This document shows positions 1-7,906 of a DNA stretch of 64,000 nt, one piece after another. The stretch lies in NCBI GenBank assembly GCA_002007745.1, contig CP019882.1, positions 5,456,001 to 5,520,000 of the forward strand, read 5' to 3'. The notes beneath the pieces were generated by a model. It saw only the letters and a list, made by a program, of their open reading frames with translations, searched no databases and was not told the DNA's origin. The first letter of the stretch is position 1. The number at the start of each line of letters is the position of its first letter. Source of the DNA: Mycolicibacterium litorale. GTDB taxonomy: Bacteria > Actinomycetota > Actinomycetes > Mycobacteriales > Mycobacteriaceae. Both the position numbers and the translations under genes were made by a program.

Positions 1-11
1 TATTTTCTGGT

Positions 12-635
12 ATGTCCCCATACCGTGATCCGCAGCAAGTCATCGACGACCTCGGTGACAAGTTCTTGTCGGCCTTCGTCAAGGCCATCAAGTCCGCGCG
101 GACGGACCTCAGTGACTTCCAGGATTTTCGGGCTCAGTGGTTCGTTGACTTTTCCAAGCGGTTCGTCGCGAACTTCATTCATGAGCGCATGTGGGCCAGC
201 ATGGTCTCGCAGGTCACCAACTATGAAGAAGTGACGATCGTCGACGAGGAACCGGTTCGGCAAATTCACTTCGGAACTAACTACGTGCTGCGGTTCAAGC
301 GCCACTCCAGCAAGCTCAAGATCCAGAGTTTCCCTACGGCCGGTGCGATGGCGTTCTGGACCAATCAGGCGACACTGCCCGGCCTCGAATTGTGCTCGCT
401 GGCGCTGGGGTACATCTGGGACCCTGAGCTGGGCGAGATCGGGGACACGATTCTGTCGTTCCGCGTCGGCAAGGACAAACCGCTCTGGTCGGTGACCCTC
501 GACGCCGAGGCTGACGCCGACGCTGCCGCAACGACCTCGATCACTTGGAAGCCAATGGATCCGGACCTGCCGCAGCTCGACCTCAGCGATGTGGTTGAGG
601 ATGAGCGCGACGAAGGCACAACGGACGAATCATGA
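12..635 (+). CDS. uncharacterised protein paired with an XRE-ImmA protein
   Basis: Function unknown. The protein (207 aa from the first ATG) is helical and charged for about 70 residues, then looks beta-rich around residues 75-165, and ends in an acidic tail. No signal peptide, membrane segment or known catalytic motif is visible. Its stop codon overlaps the ATG of the following XRE/ImmA gene (ATGA), so the two are almost certainly translated together. The upstream frame is open to the window edge, so the true start may lie outside. The two-gene arrangement resembles toxin-antitoxin or phage-regulatory modules in which a COG2856 regulator controls a partner; that role is inferred only. Confidence 0.7.
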   Translation: MSPYRDPQQVIDDLGDKFLSAFVKAIKSARTDLSDFQDFRAQWFVDFSKRFVANFIHERMWASMVSQVTNYEEVTIVDEEPVRQIHFGTNYVLRFKRHSSKLKIQSFPTAGAMAFWTNQATLPGLELCSLALGYIWDPELGEIGDTILSFRVGKDKPLWSVTLDAEADADAAATTSITWKPMDPDLPQLDLSDVVEDERDEGTTDES

Positions 636-1678
636 CTCCGATCGGCGACGTCATTCTCACCGCCCGACGCGCCGCTGGACTTACGCAGGAAGAGCTTGCA
701 GAGCGGCTTGGGATCACCCAAGCTGCGCTGTCTCGTTACGAGAACGACCTTCGGGAGCCTGACGAAGAGATCGTTGAGCGGCTCAGTCAAGTCCTCGACG
801 TTTCACCCGAGTTCATCACGCACCCATTCCAATTAACGGGAGCCATCGCGGCCGACGCACACATGCGTCGGCAGAAGACGACGAAGGTCACCGACTGGAA
901 GGCAGCAGAATCTAAGCTCAACCTCTACCGAATGAGGTCAGCATTCTTGCTTCGCCGAGTACCCATGAATCCGACCAACCACATCCCGACCTTCGATCCT
1001 GACGACACCAGCCCCGCGGACGCTGCACGGTTCGTCCGGGCGCAGTGGCGGATGCCGATCGGGCCTGTCCGAAACCTCACCCGGTGGATCGAGTCTGCCG
1101 GCGTGATCGTCATCGAGGAGCACCTGGGCACTCGCCGTATTGACGGGCTCTCCCAATGGGCCAGCGACTATCCGGTCTTGATGGTGAACGCGGATCTACC
1201 GACTGACCGGAAGCGGTGGACACTGGCTCACGAGCTTGGGCATCTGGTGCTGCACTCCAACTACATGGATTCCGATGTCGAGGATCAGGCCAACGAATTT
1301 GCGGCGGAGTTTCTGATGCCCCGTCACGTCATTGAGTCAGATCTCCGAAACCTCGCCCCGGCAAGGCTTTTGGCCTTGAAGAAAGTGTGGGGGGTTTCTA
1401 TGGCCGCAATTTTCGAGCACGCCCATCGCATCGGCAAGGTCACGCCCGCGGACCGTGCGAAGTTCTACCGGATGCTGAATTCGCGAGGATGGCGGCGCGT
1501 CGAGCCCGGATCCGACGAGCTTGTCGACGAGACGCCGGAATTGGCAAAGGCGATCGGACAGACGCTGATGACGAACGGGGGCCTAAGCCGCGACGAGGTG
1601 GCAAGGCTGACGGGTCGCCGTGGGGCCTCGAATGAATCAGTGTTCCTGCCTCCGGATACGCGACTCCGAGCGCTATGA
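632..1678 (+). CDS. XRE-family regulator with ImmA/IrrE (COG2856) metalloprotease domain
   Basis: This 348-aa protein has an N-terminal helix-turn-helix (about residues 3-60, containing GLTQEELAERLGITQAALS) and a C-terminal ImmA/IrrE-type zinc peptidase domain. The metal site HELGH is at residues 200-204 and is followed by NEFAAEFLMP, which carries the downstream acidic ligand. In this family the protease part cleaves or de-represses a regulator, as ImmA does for the ICEBs1 repressor, or acts as a TA antitoxin. The gene overlaps the preceding unknown gene by 4 bp and converges with the phage-like early operon 32 bp downstream. Substrate unknown. Confidence 0.85.
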   Translation: MTPIGDVILTARRAAGLTQEELAERLGITQAALSRYENDLREPDEEIVERLSQVLDVSPEFITHPFQLTGAIAADAHMRRQKTTKVTDWKAAESKLNLYRMRSAFLLRRVPMNPTNHIPTFDPDDTSPADAARFVRAQWRMPIGPVRNLTRWIESAGVIVIEEHLGTRRIDGLSQWASDYPVLMVNADLPTDRKRWTLAHELGHLVLHSNYMDSDVEDQANEFAAEFLMPRHVIESDLRNLAPARLLALKKVWGVSMAAIFEHAHRIGKVTPADRAKFYRMLNSRGWRRVEPGSDELVDETPELAKAIGQTLMTNGGLSRDEVARLTGRRGASNESVFLPPDTRLRAL

Positions 1679-1710
1679 GACGACGCCCTGAGTCGCTCCA
1701 AATCCGCTCA

Positions 1711-2349
1711 TCATTCAAGGACCCCCTCGGGTAGACCGATGCCGAGTTCTTTGGCGAGCTCGATGTACTTGTCGGGTGCCCAGTAGTATCCGCACTGTTG
1801 GCAGGTGCAGCCCTGTTCGGTGATGACCTGGAGTGCTGGTGATCGGATGAGTTCGCCTGCGCTGTCGCGCTTTTGGACCGTCTCGGCACCGCAGGCGGGG
1901 CAGGGTGCGGTGATGTGTTTGATGTGGTCGTGGTTAAGCAGGGTGTTGATGTCGTCGGCCCAGGCGTTGATGATGCCGGCGAGCTTGCGGACTTTGTCGG
2001 TGTCCTCGACGGTCCAGGTTTTGGCGGCCAGGGCGCGAAGCTGCTGGACGGTGCTGCCGGCGGATCCCGTCGGCCATACGTTGACCATGAGGTCGATGTT
2101 GTTGAGCTGCTCGGCGGCGTCGACCCAGAACGGAGGCCGTGACTTCGAGCCACCGCCGCCGCCGGCGTTGCTCTGCTGGCCGAACACAACCGCGGTCTTG
2201 AGCTGAACGTACAGCCCGGGAGCTTCGATGTAGGTGTTGTTCTCGTAGGCCATGGTTGGCTTGACGAGGCGGTCGATCGCGGTTCGGAGTCGGTAGAGGG
2301 CGGCGGGCAGGTTGGGCTTGCGGGCGGGTTTGGCGAGCGGCTGGGTCAC
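1711..2349 (-). CDS. phage-type zinc-ribbon hypothetical protein
   Basis: Last gene of the leftward operon, 212 aa, GTG start overlapping the upstream stop (GTGA). The N-terminal half is helical with a glycine-rich linker near residues 62-66. The C-terminal part carries a CPAC...CQQC pair of cysteine knuckles, typical of a zinc ribbon. The architecture resembles small DNA-metabolism proteins of mycobacteriophages, but the precise function is not known to me. It converges with the XRE/ImmA gene. Confidence 0.7.
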   Translation of the reverse strand: MTQPLAKPARKPNLPAALYRLRTAIDRLVKPTMAYENNTYIEAPGLYVQLKTAVVFGQQSNAGGGGGSKSRPPFWVDAAEQLNNIDLMVNVWPTGSAGSTVQQLRALAAKTWTVEDTDKVRKLAGIINAWADDINTLLNHDHIKHITAPCPACGAETVQKRDSAGELIRSPALQVITEQGCTCQQCGYYWAPDKYIELAKELGIGLPEGVLE

Positions 2350-2606
2350 CCTTGGACTCCTCGGAGTAGTTCGTCGATCGTGTCGTCGTCGTAGTCAGCG
2401 TCGAGCTGCTCGGCCGCGCTGGCGTGGTGTAGTAGCTCCCATTCGAGGACGGCTGCTGCGCAGCGCATTTCGATGTAGCTCTCGTCGATGTGCTCGCTGT
2501 CGTCGCCACCGAGCAGCAACATGCGACTGAGGCTGGCCACGCTCCAGGTGGTCGCCGCGATCGCGAACTGGTGCTGGGCAAGGGCAAGGCTTGGCGTGAT
2601 GGTCAT
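2346..2606 (-). CDS. small phage hypothetical protein
   Basis: An 86-aa protein with a hydrophobic N-terminal helix and an acidic C-terminus. The ATG at 2606 overlaps the stop of the upstream zinc-finger gene (ATGA), which decides the start over an in-frame TTG four codons upstream; its own stop overlaps the GTG of the next gene. No recognisable domain. Confidence 0.6.
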   Translation of the reverse strand: MTITPSLALAQHQFAIAATTWSVASLSRMLLLGGDDSEHIDESYIEMRCAAAVLEWELLHHASAAEQLDADYDDDTIDELLRGVQG

Positions 2607-2830
2607 CGTCCCCCGCAAGGTGCTCGTCGTTCGGTTCCGTTGGGCCAGTGGCAGAACTGGAGCGGCTCAGCACCGCACCCGTTGCAATGGCGGTGAATCT
2701 TGTTGTCGTCGGCGTAGAGCTCGGGCAGGGCACCGGTGGTGCGCTTGCGCCGGCCGGGACCGGTAGCGCACACCATCTCGTCGAGCTCGGGACCGTCGTC
2801 GATGTCGTCGATGATCTGCCGCTTAGCCAT
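2603..2830 (-). CDS. small zinc-finger phage protein
   Basis: A 75-aa protein with an acidic N-terminus (MAKRQIIDDIDDGPELDEM) and a C-terminal cysteine/histidine cluster (CNGCGAEP...CHWPNGT...C) like the short zinc fingers common in actinobacteriophage genomes. The start at 2830 overlaps the upstream stop by 8 bp. It probably binds zinc; nucleic-acid binding is inferred. Confidence 0.65.
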   Translation of the reverse strand: MAKRQIIDDIDDGPELDEMVCATGPGRRKRTTGALPELYADDNKIHRHCNGCGAEPLQFCHWPNGTERRAPCGGR

Positions 2831-3656
2831 CGGCCACCATCCGCAGCTGGTGATCACAGGGGGCGAGGCGTTCGGTGCCGTCATCGTCGATGACTTCGAT
2901 CCGGCCGTACTGGTCGCAGCGGCGTGGGCAGTTCTCGATCAGCTGCTTGCGTCGGCGGCGTTCGAATTCGTTGGCGAGTTCCAGGGCGACGTCCTGCTCG
3001 GCTGCTGCGGCCTGGGCCGCGTTGAAAGCCGTTCGTGCGTTTGCGCAATCGCCGCACTTGCCCCGGTAGCCGTGAGGGTGCTTGTCGCAGAAGCGCGAGG
3101 CGATCGGTGTGTGTGCGGCGGCGACCGCGAGCGCTGGTGACGTACCCGACTGACGTAACACACCGGGGGGTTGGTGATTGGAGGGTGCAGGGAGGGTGGG
3201 CGGAACGGCTGTTCCGGTGAAAGTGTCGTCACCGTTCCGGTGATCGTGCACAGCGGTTCCGGTGATAACCGATTTCACCGGAACCCTCATGCCGGTAATG
3301 GGCTCGTCTACCGGAACAGCCGTGCCGGTAATGACGTCCTCGGCGGCCGGCGCGCTGAGGCCCACGATCGCGGTGGTCGGTAGGAGCCGGTAGACGTCGG
3401 CTCGGCCCGCCCGGTGATTCGCTTCCAAGGTCCGTTCGATCAGGCCGAGCTCGCGGCCGCGGGCGAGGGCCAGCCTGACCGCGCGTGGTGTGATGCCGCA
3501 CAGTCGTGCGAGGTTCTCTTCACCGGGGTAGGCGTCGGTACCGTCGCGGTAGTCGGCGTAGGTCTCCAGAGCGATCAGGACGGTCTTTTGAGCCGCTGTG
3601 AGCTGTGGGTGGCTCAGCACGACTCTCATCCAGTGGCGGCGTTGTTCGGGATTCAT
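2823..3656 (-). CDS. HTH replication-initiator-like protein with iterons in its own gene
   Basis: 277 aa from the ATG at 3656, which overlaps the upstream stop (ATGA). Residues about 1-100 form a winged-helix region (HPQLTAAQKTVLIALETYAD..., then GITPRAVRLALARGRELGLI), as in phage and plasmid initiators such as lambda O-like and HTH_36 proteins. The middle repeats the peptide ITGTAVP, because the DNA beneath (3211-3333) is an array of GTTCCGGTGA-type repeats. The C-terminus has spaced cysteines (FCDKHPHGYRGKCGDC...CPRRC...CDHQ), probably zinc-binding. An initiator gene containing its own origin, as in lambda, is the preferred reading. It could instead be a transcriptional regulator. Confidence 0.75.
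   Translation of the reverse strand: MNPEQRRHWMRVVLSHPQLTAAQKTVLIALETYADYRDGTDAYPGEENLARLCGITPRAVRLALARGRELGLIERTLEANHRAGRADVYRLLPTTAIVGLSAPAAEDVITGTAVPVDEPITGMRVPVKSVITGTAVHDHRNGDDTFTGTAVPPTLPAPSNHQPPGVLRQSGTSPALAVAAAHTPIASRFCDKHPHGYRGKCGDCANARTAFNAAQAAAAEQDVALELANEFERRRRKQLIENCPRRCDQYGRIEVIDDDGTERLAPCDHQLRMVADG
3205..3335. repeat. iteron array inside the initiator-like gene, candidate replication origin
   Basis: The 10-mer GTTCCGGTGA occurs on the plus strand at 3211-3220, 3234-3243 and 3256-3265 (spacing 23 and 22 bp). Its inverse TCACCGGAAC is at 3275-3284, a shorter inverse TACCGGAAC at 3309-3317, and the related GCCGGTAATG at 3291-3300 and 3324-3333. Spacing near two helical turns and mixed orientation suit protein-bound iterons. 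No AT-rich unwinding region is obvious next to it. Confidence 0.6.
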
Positions 3657-4000
3657 CGTTGAGCCCCTTCGGCGTTGGCGAGCTCCAGGAGCACGTCGGC
3701 GTGGCACGGTTGATCGAGGGGGCACCAGCAGGCGAGATCCCGTCCGCGAAGCTCCCAGAGGTCGTTGAGGATTCGAGCGCGCCGCATGACCATGTCTCCG
3801 GACGCGCGATCGCCCAGCGCAGGCGTGGGATCAAAGTTCAGCCAGGCCGAGAAGAAGGCTGCGGCAACCGCCGCGGAGTTTTTGTTTCCGGGCCGGGCAG
3901 TCCATGGGTTTCCCCAACGTGACGGGCGCCCGACGTAGACAGCGCCCGGCGGCATACCCGGCTTGCCGGCCATTCGCCGGCGCTGTACACGCTGGGGCAT
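3653..4000 (-). CDS. DUF4326 domain protein
   Basis: 115 aa. It has the DUF4326 signature: VYVGRPSRWGNPW near residue 22, then CWCPLDQPCHADVLLELAN at the C-terminus. The family is common in actinophages and mobile elements and has no established activity; the Cys/His cluster suggests metal binding. The start at 4000 overlaps the preceding stop (TGATG). An internal ATG at 3973 is an alternative. Confidence 0.8.
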   Translation of the reverse strand: MPQRVQRRRMAGKPGMPPGAVYVGRPSRWGNPWTARPGNKNSAAVAAAFFSAWLNFDPTPALGDRASGDMVMRRARILNDLWELRGRDLACWCPLDQPCHADVLLELANAEGAQR

Positions 4001-4284
4001 CAGGCACCTCCCCGGTGGCAGTGGATGGTGGCGGCGGCGTTGGCCATCTGGATCCGGTGAAGTACTTCACCGATCACTTTGTGCACCAGCGCGATCGCGC
4101 CGTCGCCGTATCGGTGCTGAATGACCGCCGAAATCGTCCAATTGCCCTCTTGCGCATCCGGACTGTACGACCACTGGTAGTCGTTGACGCTGTCTGGATC
4201 CGTGTTGGTGCTGCCCTCAACGCGGACGATGTGGACGGCGGCGATCATCTCGCCGTTGATGCGGATCTCGGTGTCGAGGCTCAT
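4000..4284 (-). CDS. phage hypothetical protein
   Basis: 94 aa, predominantly alternating hydrophobic/polar strands followed by one helix and a His/Cys tail (TIHCHRGGA). The ATG at 4284 overlaps the upstream stop (ATGA) and the stop overlaps the DUF4326 start. No domain recognised. Confidence 0.6.
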   Translation of the reverse strand: MSLDTEIRINGEMIAAVHIVRVEGSTNTDPDSVNDYQWSYSPDAQEGNWTISAVIQHRYGDGAIALVHKVIGEVLHRIQMANAAATIHCHRGGA

Positions 4285-4544
4285 GGCGCGGCCACCCCCT
4301 GCAACTTCTCTGCGATGCGGCGGCATCTGTATTCGATTTCGCCGCAGGCCTTCCAGTACTCCAGCGTTGCGCCGATGGCGCGGATGTCACGCTCGGTCAG
4401 TTCGTCGGTCGTGGTGACCGTGCGCCAGGTGAGGAACGAGCACACGGCGAGCCGGCCCGGGCGGTCCTCTTTGCGGCCGAGGCCCCCATCTCGGAACAGC
4501 GCGAACAGATGGCGCACGACCGATGCCGGCGCGTTAGGTGCCAT
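4281..4544 (-). CDS. phage hypothetical protein
   Basis: 87 aa, helical, with a central TERDIRAIGATLEYWKACGE segment. It overlaps the DUF4031 gene by 11 bp upstream and the next gene by 4 bp. Function unknown. Confidence 0.6.
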   Translation of the reverse strand: MAPNAPASVVRHLFALFRDGGLGRKEDRPGRLAVCSFLTWRTVTTTDELTERDIRAIGATLEYWKACGEIEYRCRRIAEKLQGVAAP

Positions 4545-4863
4545 CGAACAATGCCCCCTGCTCGCTCTGCTGGCTCTTGGCTGCGTTGCACTCGAGGAAA
4601 TTTCGGTGAACGAGGTCCATTGACTCTTGGCTCATGTAACCGATCGGCACCGCGCCTAGTTGAATTGCCTTGTCTCGGATCGAATCTGTCACGTCGTAAT
4701 GCGAGTCCCATTTGCCCGGGTGCTGCGCCCACGAGCGTCGCAGTCCCAGCTTTCGCGCGAAGGTGTGCAGCTCGTCGTCGCTGTCTGCCATCAGGTGTGA
4801 CCAGTTGGCGGTGATGCGTCCGACGGTTGCACGCATCCGCATGTCGTCGACGTAGACGGTCAC
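4534..4863 (-). CDS. DUF4031 domain protein
   Basis: 109 aa from a GTG at 4863, chosen because DUF4031 proteins begin directly with the strand V-x-V-Y-V-D-D. Characteristic elements follow: WSHLMADSDDELHTFARKLG, then HYDVTDSIRDKAIQLGA. The family occurs in phages and bacteria and has no assigned activity. It lies 7 bp after the upstream small gene. Longer in-frame starts exist but add arginine/proline-rich sequence unlike the family. Confidence 0.8.
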   Translation of the reverse strand: MTVYVDDMRMRATVGRITANWSHLMADSDDELHTFARKLGLRRSWAQHPGKWDSHYDVTDSIRDKAIQLGAVPIGYMSQESMDLVHRNFLECNAAKSQQSEQGALFDGT

Positions 4864-4870
4864 GGGGGCG

Positions 4871-5041
4871 TTACCGCCAGCCCTGGGCGAGGTCTGCCCA
4901 CTCGGAGATGAAACGGCTCGACGAGCGCCTCCTGGTCCACACCGCCGGGCGTGTAGGTGGGATCCGGTCATCAGAATCGTGCGATCGCAAAGCAGCGCCG
5001 GGTTTGGGGCCGACTGCATGGCGTCCAAGATGGTCGGTCAT
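4871..5041 (-). CDS. small phage hypothetical protein
   Basis: 56 aa starting at an ATG that overlaps the upstream stop (ATGA). It ends in SEWADLAQGWR. The middle is arginine-rich and its composition is not convincing, so support rests on operon position and overlap. Confidence 0.4.
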   Translation of the reverse strand: MTDHLGRHAVGPKPGAALRSHDSDDRIPPTRPAVWTRRRSSSRFISEWADLAQGWR

Positions 5042-5489
5042 TGCGATGCCTCTCGGATGAAGTTGAAGTAGGCACGGTTGTCTGCTGCCCAGCCCGCACA
5101 CACCACCGCTGGGCGACCGTCGGCCTGCCAGGCTCGATCCCCGCGTATCACCGGCTGGTAGTCACCAGCCTCAGCGGATTGCTCAGCGCCGCAGGGATGT
5201 TGGTAGCTCACCGCCCGGGGCATACCGTCGTGGCACAGGAAAATGTTCGCCGGGCTGTAGGGCATCGGGTCACCCCCGCGGCTTGACGTTCCGGAGAGTC
5301 CGGTCGATAGGCGCAGTCACCGCAGCGTCGGCGTCGAGCGCACATCGGACCCTCTTGAACCTCGCGCGTGGGGACAGGATCGAGGGCGGGTTTCCAGCAC
5401 GTACAGGAGGCGCCGTCGGTGAACGCTGACTGATCGCAGCACGGCACGATGGGGTCAGGCGGCGGTAGCAGGAGGCCGTCAATGTTCAT
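5038..5489 (-). CDS. cysteine-rich phage protein, frame broken at a homopolymer
   Basis: As sequenced, one frame (5208-5489) encodes MNIDGLLLPPPDP... with CRRCGDCAYRPDSPERQAA, then runs into junk. The next frame (5038-5265) encodes PYSPANIFLCHDGMPR and ends FNFIREASQ. Both halves look coding, and they join into one protein of about 150 aa if a single G is added to the five-C run at 5273-5277 (C on the plus strand). Cysteines and CHDGM suggest a zinc-binding protein. The ATG at 5489 overlaps the upstream stop. Alternatives are a real frameshift mutation or two overlapping genes. Confidence 0.55.
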
Positions 5490-5857
5490 CGGCCACCGCC
5501 GCCGTTGATGAGCACCAGGGCGATGCCAGGCGGTTTGCGTCCGGGTGGTGGTGCCGGGGTTGAGGGGGTTGCCGGGTCGCACTCGGCGCAGAGCACGCGG
5601 GCGTGGGCGTCGAGTTCGGGTCCGCCGACCCAGGCGGGATGGTCACCGCACTCGTCGCAACGCAGGCAGCTCGGGCACGTGAGTGGCTTCGCGGCGTCGA
5701 CGTCGTAGCGCCATCCGGTGTCGGTGGCGGCGGCGACGGCGTCGCTGGGGAATTCGAAGGCGACGACGCCCCAGCCGGTCGGGTCCTCGTAGTCGAAGCC
5801 GCAGCTATCGCACTTGGCGCGGTAGTAGAGGCGGGCTTCGACGGTCACGGCGGTCAC
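5486..5857 (-). CDS. zinc-ribbon phage hypothetical protein
   Basis: 123 aa with three cysteine pairs: CDSC near residue 16, CPSCLRCDEC near 61, and CAEC near 90. This suggests two zinc knuckles, followed by a proline-rich tail. GTG start; the stop overlaps the next start (ATGA). Probably nucleic-acid associated; function unknown. Confidence 0.65.
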   Translation of the reverse strand: MTAVTVEARLYYRAKCDSCGFDYEDPTGWGVVAFEFPSDAVAAATDTGWRYDVDAAKPLTCPSCLRCDECGDHPAWVGGPELDAHARVLCAECDPATPSTPAPPPGRKPPGIALVLINGGGGR

Positions 5858-5894
5858 CGGCCGGGCTCGGCAGCGATCGCCCCGGCCAGGCGGG

Positions 5895-6272
5895 TCACGC
5901 GACCCCCCGGCCGAACCGTTGTTGTGCGGCCTGGCGGGTGGTGCCGAGTCGTGCGCCGATCTCGGACCACGAGTAGCCCTCGGCGCGCAGAGCGGCGACG
6001 GCTTGAGTGATCACCGCGTCGACCTCGCCGGCCAAGGCGATCAGGTCTGGTAGGGCGTCGACGTCGCCGGCGGCGATCCGCCGGCCGTAGGCCCGCATGA
6101 TCCGGCGGGCGAAGGCGGCGAACTCAGGTGTCTCGACCACCCGACCTGCGCCTTTTGGTGTCAAGGTGCCCTTGACGCCAGATTGCGGGTCGGCGCTCGC
6201 CTGAGGGATGGGCGCGGCGGCGGGGTCGGCGGGGCTCGTGAGGGCGCCTGGCTGTTGGCCGCTCTGGTTCAT
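5895..6272 (-). CDS. HTH-containing phage protein
   Basis: 125 aa. A low-complexity N-terminus (residues 1-30) precedes a helical core and a C-terminal helix-turn-helix (GYSWSEIGARLGTTRQAAQQR) of the sigma-70 region 4/RinA type. It may be a late or middle regulator. The start overlaps the preceding stop (ATGA). Confidence 0.65.
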   Translation of the reverse strand: MNQSGQQPGALTSPADPAAAPIPQASADPQSGVKGTLTPKGAGRVVETPEFAAFARRIMRAYGRRIAAGDVDALPDLIALAGEVDAVITQAVAALRAEGYSWSEIGARLGTTRQAAQQRFGRGVA

Positions 6273-6502
6273 GTTGCGTCTCCTGTTCGGGGCTGGAGGC
6301 GGTTGGCGTGGGGGTCGATTGCGGCGGCGAGCTCGGCGAGTTTCTTGCCGGTGGCAGTGACGATCACGGCCCGGGCGTCCAGGGCTGATTTCTGCGGCGC
6401 GGAGCGGAGCTCGGGGAACTCGCGGACCCGGCCGACGAATCGGCCGTCGGCTGTCTTGGTCGTGTAGTAGTGGCAGGCGTCGAGCGCCACCAGGCTGGTC
6501 AC
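6269..6502 (-). CDS. small phage hypothetical protein
   Basis: 77 aa from a GTG at 6502 that overlaps the stop of the upstream gene (GTGA). The sequence VALDACHYYTTKTADGRFVG and the alanine-rich C-terminal helix look coding, whereas the long in-frame upstream extension is arginine/proline/histidine noise. Function unknown. Confidence 0.6.
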   Translation of the reverse strand: MTSLVALDACHYYTTKTADGRFVGRVREFPELRSAPQKSALDARAVIVTATGKKLAELAAAIDPHANRLQPRTGDAT

Positions 6503-6816
6503 GTCTGCCCCTGGGGGGCGTGCTCCAGGAGCCGGTCGGCGATGATCGTGGCGATGAGGCGTAGCAGTGGGCCGGGGCAAGTGCCGGCCATGCTGCGGAT
6601 GAGGGCTTCGCGGCGAAGTGCGCGCGGCAGGGGCGTGCCGGTGGAGATGCTGTGGCAGAGGTAGCAGCGGGTCATGCCGGCGGCGGGGGCGACCTGCTGG
6701 CAGTCGACGCACAGGCCGCGCCGGTAGGCGGTGCTCTTGGGCATCGATGGCAGCGGGGGCCACGTGCCGGCCGAGGTGGTGGCTGGCTTGGGGATCGAGC
6801 TCGAATAGCCGGTCAT
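6499..6816 (-). CDS. zinc-knuckle phage hypothetical protein
   Basis: 105 aa with CVDCQQVAPAAGMTRCYLC (residues about 36-54), a four-cysteine zinc site, and a basic helical C-terminus. Its ATG overlaps the stop of the ParB/HTH gene. Function unknown. Confidence 0.65.
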   Translation of the reverse strand: MTGYSSSIPKPATTSAGTWPPLPSMPKSTAYRRGLCVDCQQVAPAAGMTRCYLCHSISTGTPLPRALRREALIRSMAGTCPGPLLRLIATIIADRLLEHAPQGQT

Positions 6817-7906
6817 CTGTCGAGTCCGAGGTCGGTGCGGATTCGGCGCACGGTGCGCTCGGTGAGGCCGAGCTGGTCGGCGATTACTGCGATGGGTTGG
6901 CCGTCCATTTGTTCGACGGCTTCGGCGTGGGCGTCGGTGTAGCCGTACTCGCGTGGGAGTGCGGCGGGGACCGTGCGGGGGGGCTGCGGCTCGGAATGTG
7001 CGATCGCCGTAGCGGGCAGAGGCTCAGCCCCCCGGTGTGGGCGTGGGTGGCCGGGCGTGCAGCAGCGGTGCTGCCATCCCGTCTGGGTTTGGCCAGGACG
7101 CCTTTCCACCAAGCCGGCCAGGCGAGGCGTTTCCCGGGTTTCTGGTTGTACTGGTTGAGCATCGCCAGTGCGGAGAGTTTGGCGAGGGATCCGGGGGTGC
7201 CGGCATCGCGCAGCGTCGACGCTCCGACGCGGATCCGCTTGGGTGGTATCTCACCCAATGCCTCGATCAGGCGATTGGTGTCAATCCGGTCTTTGAAGGC
7301 GTCGAGGACCATGGCCACGCCGTGAACCACCGGGGCCTCGTATGCGGCGCGCTGGTGGCCCCAGGCCGCGGTGAGGATGGCCAGCGAGGCGGACAGCAGC
7401 TCGACGCCGCCGGCCGACGCCGCGATCTTTTCCAGGGTGCCGATGCACCACACCGAGTCCTGCGCGTTCGACTGGTCGGTGACGCGCAGGCCCGCCGCGG
7501 CGACGGTGTTCTCGATTGCCATGACGGTCTCGTCGTTGGCTGCGCGGCGGGCGCGCCAGTGGTCCCATGTGGTGATCTGCTTGCGCTGGCGGTTGAGCTT
7601 GTCGAACAGCGCCGCTTCCTCGTCGAGCGTGAGGCCGGTGTGCACGTTGGCGACCAGCGCTGGCGGATTATTGAGGAATCGTGCTGCGGCCCAACGGTGT
7701 TGGCCATCGAGTACGGCGTAGCGGGGGCTGGTGCCCTCGCCGCGGTCGGAGACTTCCAGGATGCCGGCCAGCCGGCGGTCCCATTCTGCGGTCATCTTGC
7801 GGGCGCGGACGACGTCGAGGATCCGTTGGTAGGTGGGGTCGGCGAAGATCTCGCCGACCCCGATCGCGGACACGTACACGTCATGCTCGGCCGCGGTGCT
7901 CACCAT
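6813..7906 (-). CDS. ParB-like (DUF6551-type) protein with C-terminal HTH, frame broken
   Basis: The N-terminal 290 residues form a ParB/Srx-like domain: YVSAIGVGEIFADPTYQR, then YAVLDGQHRWAAARFL, the motif that binds nucleotide in ParB-like proteins. After WWKGVLAKPRRDG the frame becomes proline/serine noise to 6884. The -1 frame then encodes YTDAHAEAVEQMDG and an HTH (GLTERTVRRIRTDLGL). Adding one G to the six-C run at 7028-7033 fuses both into about 364 aa with a DNA-binding tail. Without the repair they are a 372-aa ORF and a 99-aa ORF overlapping by 229 bp. The start at 7906 follows the small gene above; longer in-frame starts exist. Confidence 0.65.

Noticed and set aside
3205..3335. 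Repeat cluster considered as a CRISPR array
   Set aside because: Repeats are about 10 bp, in both orientations, with spacers of 9-13 bp, and lie inside a coding gene; no cas genes.
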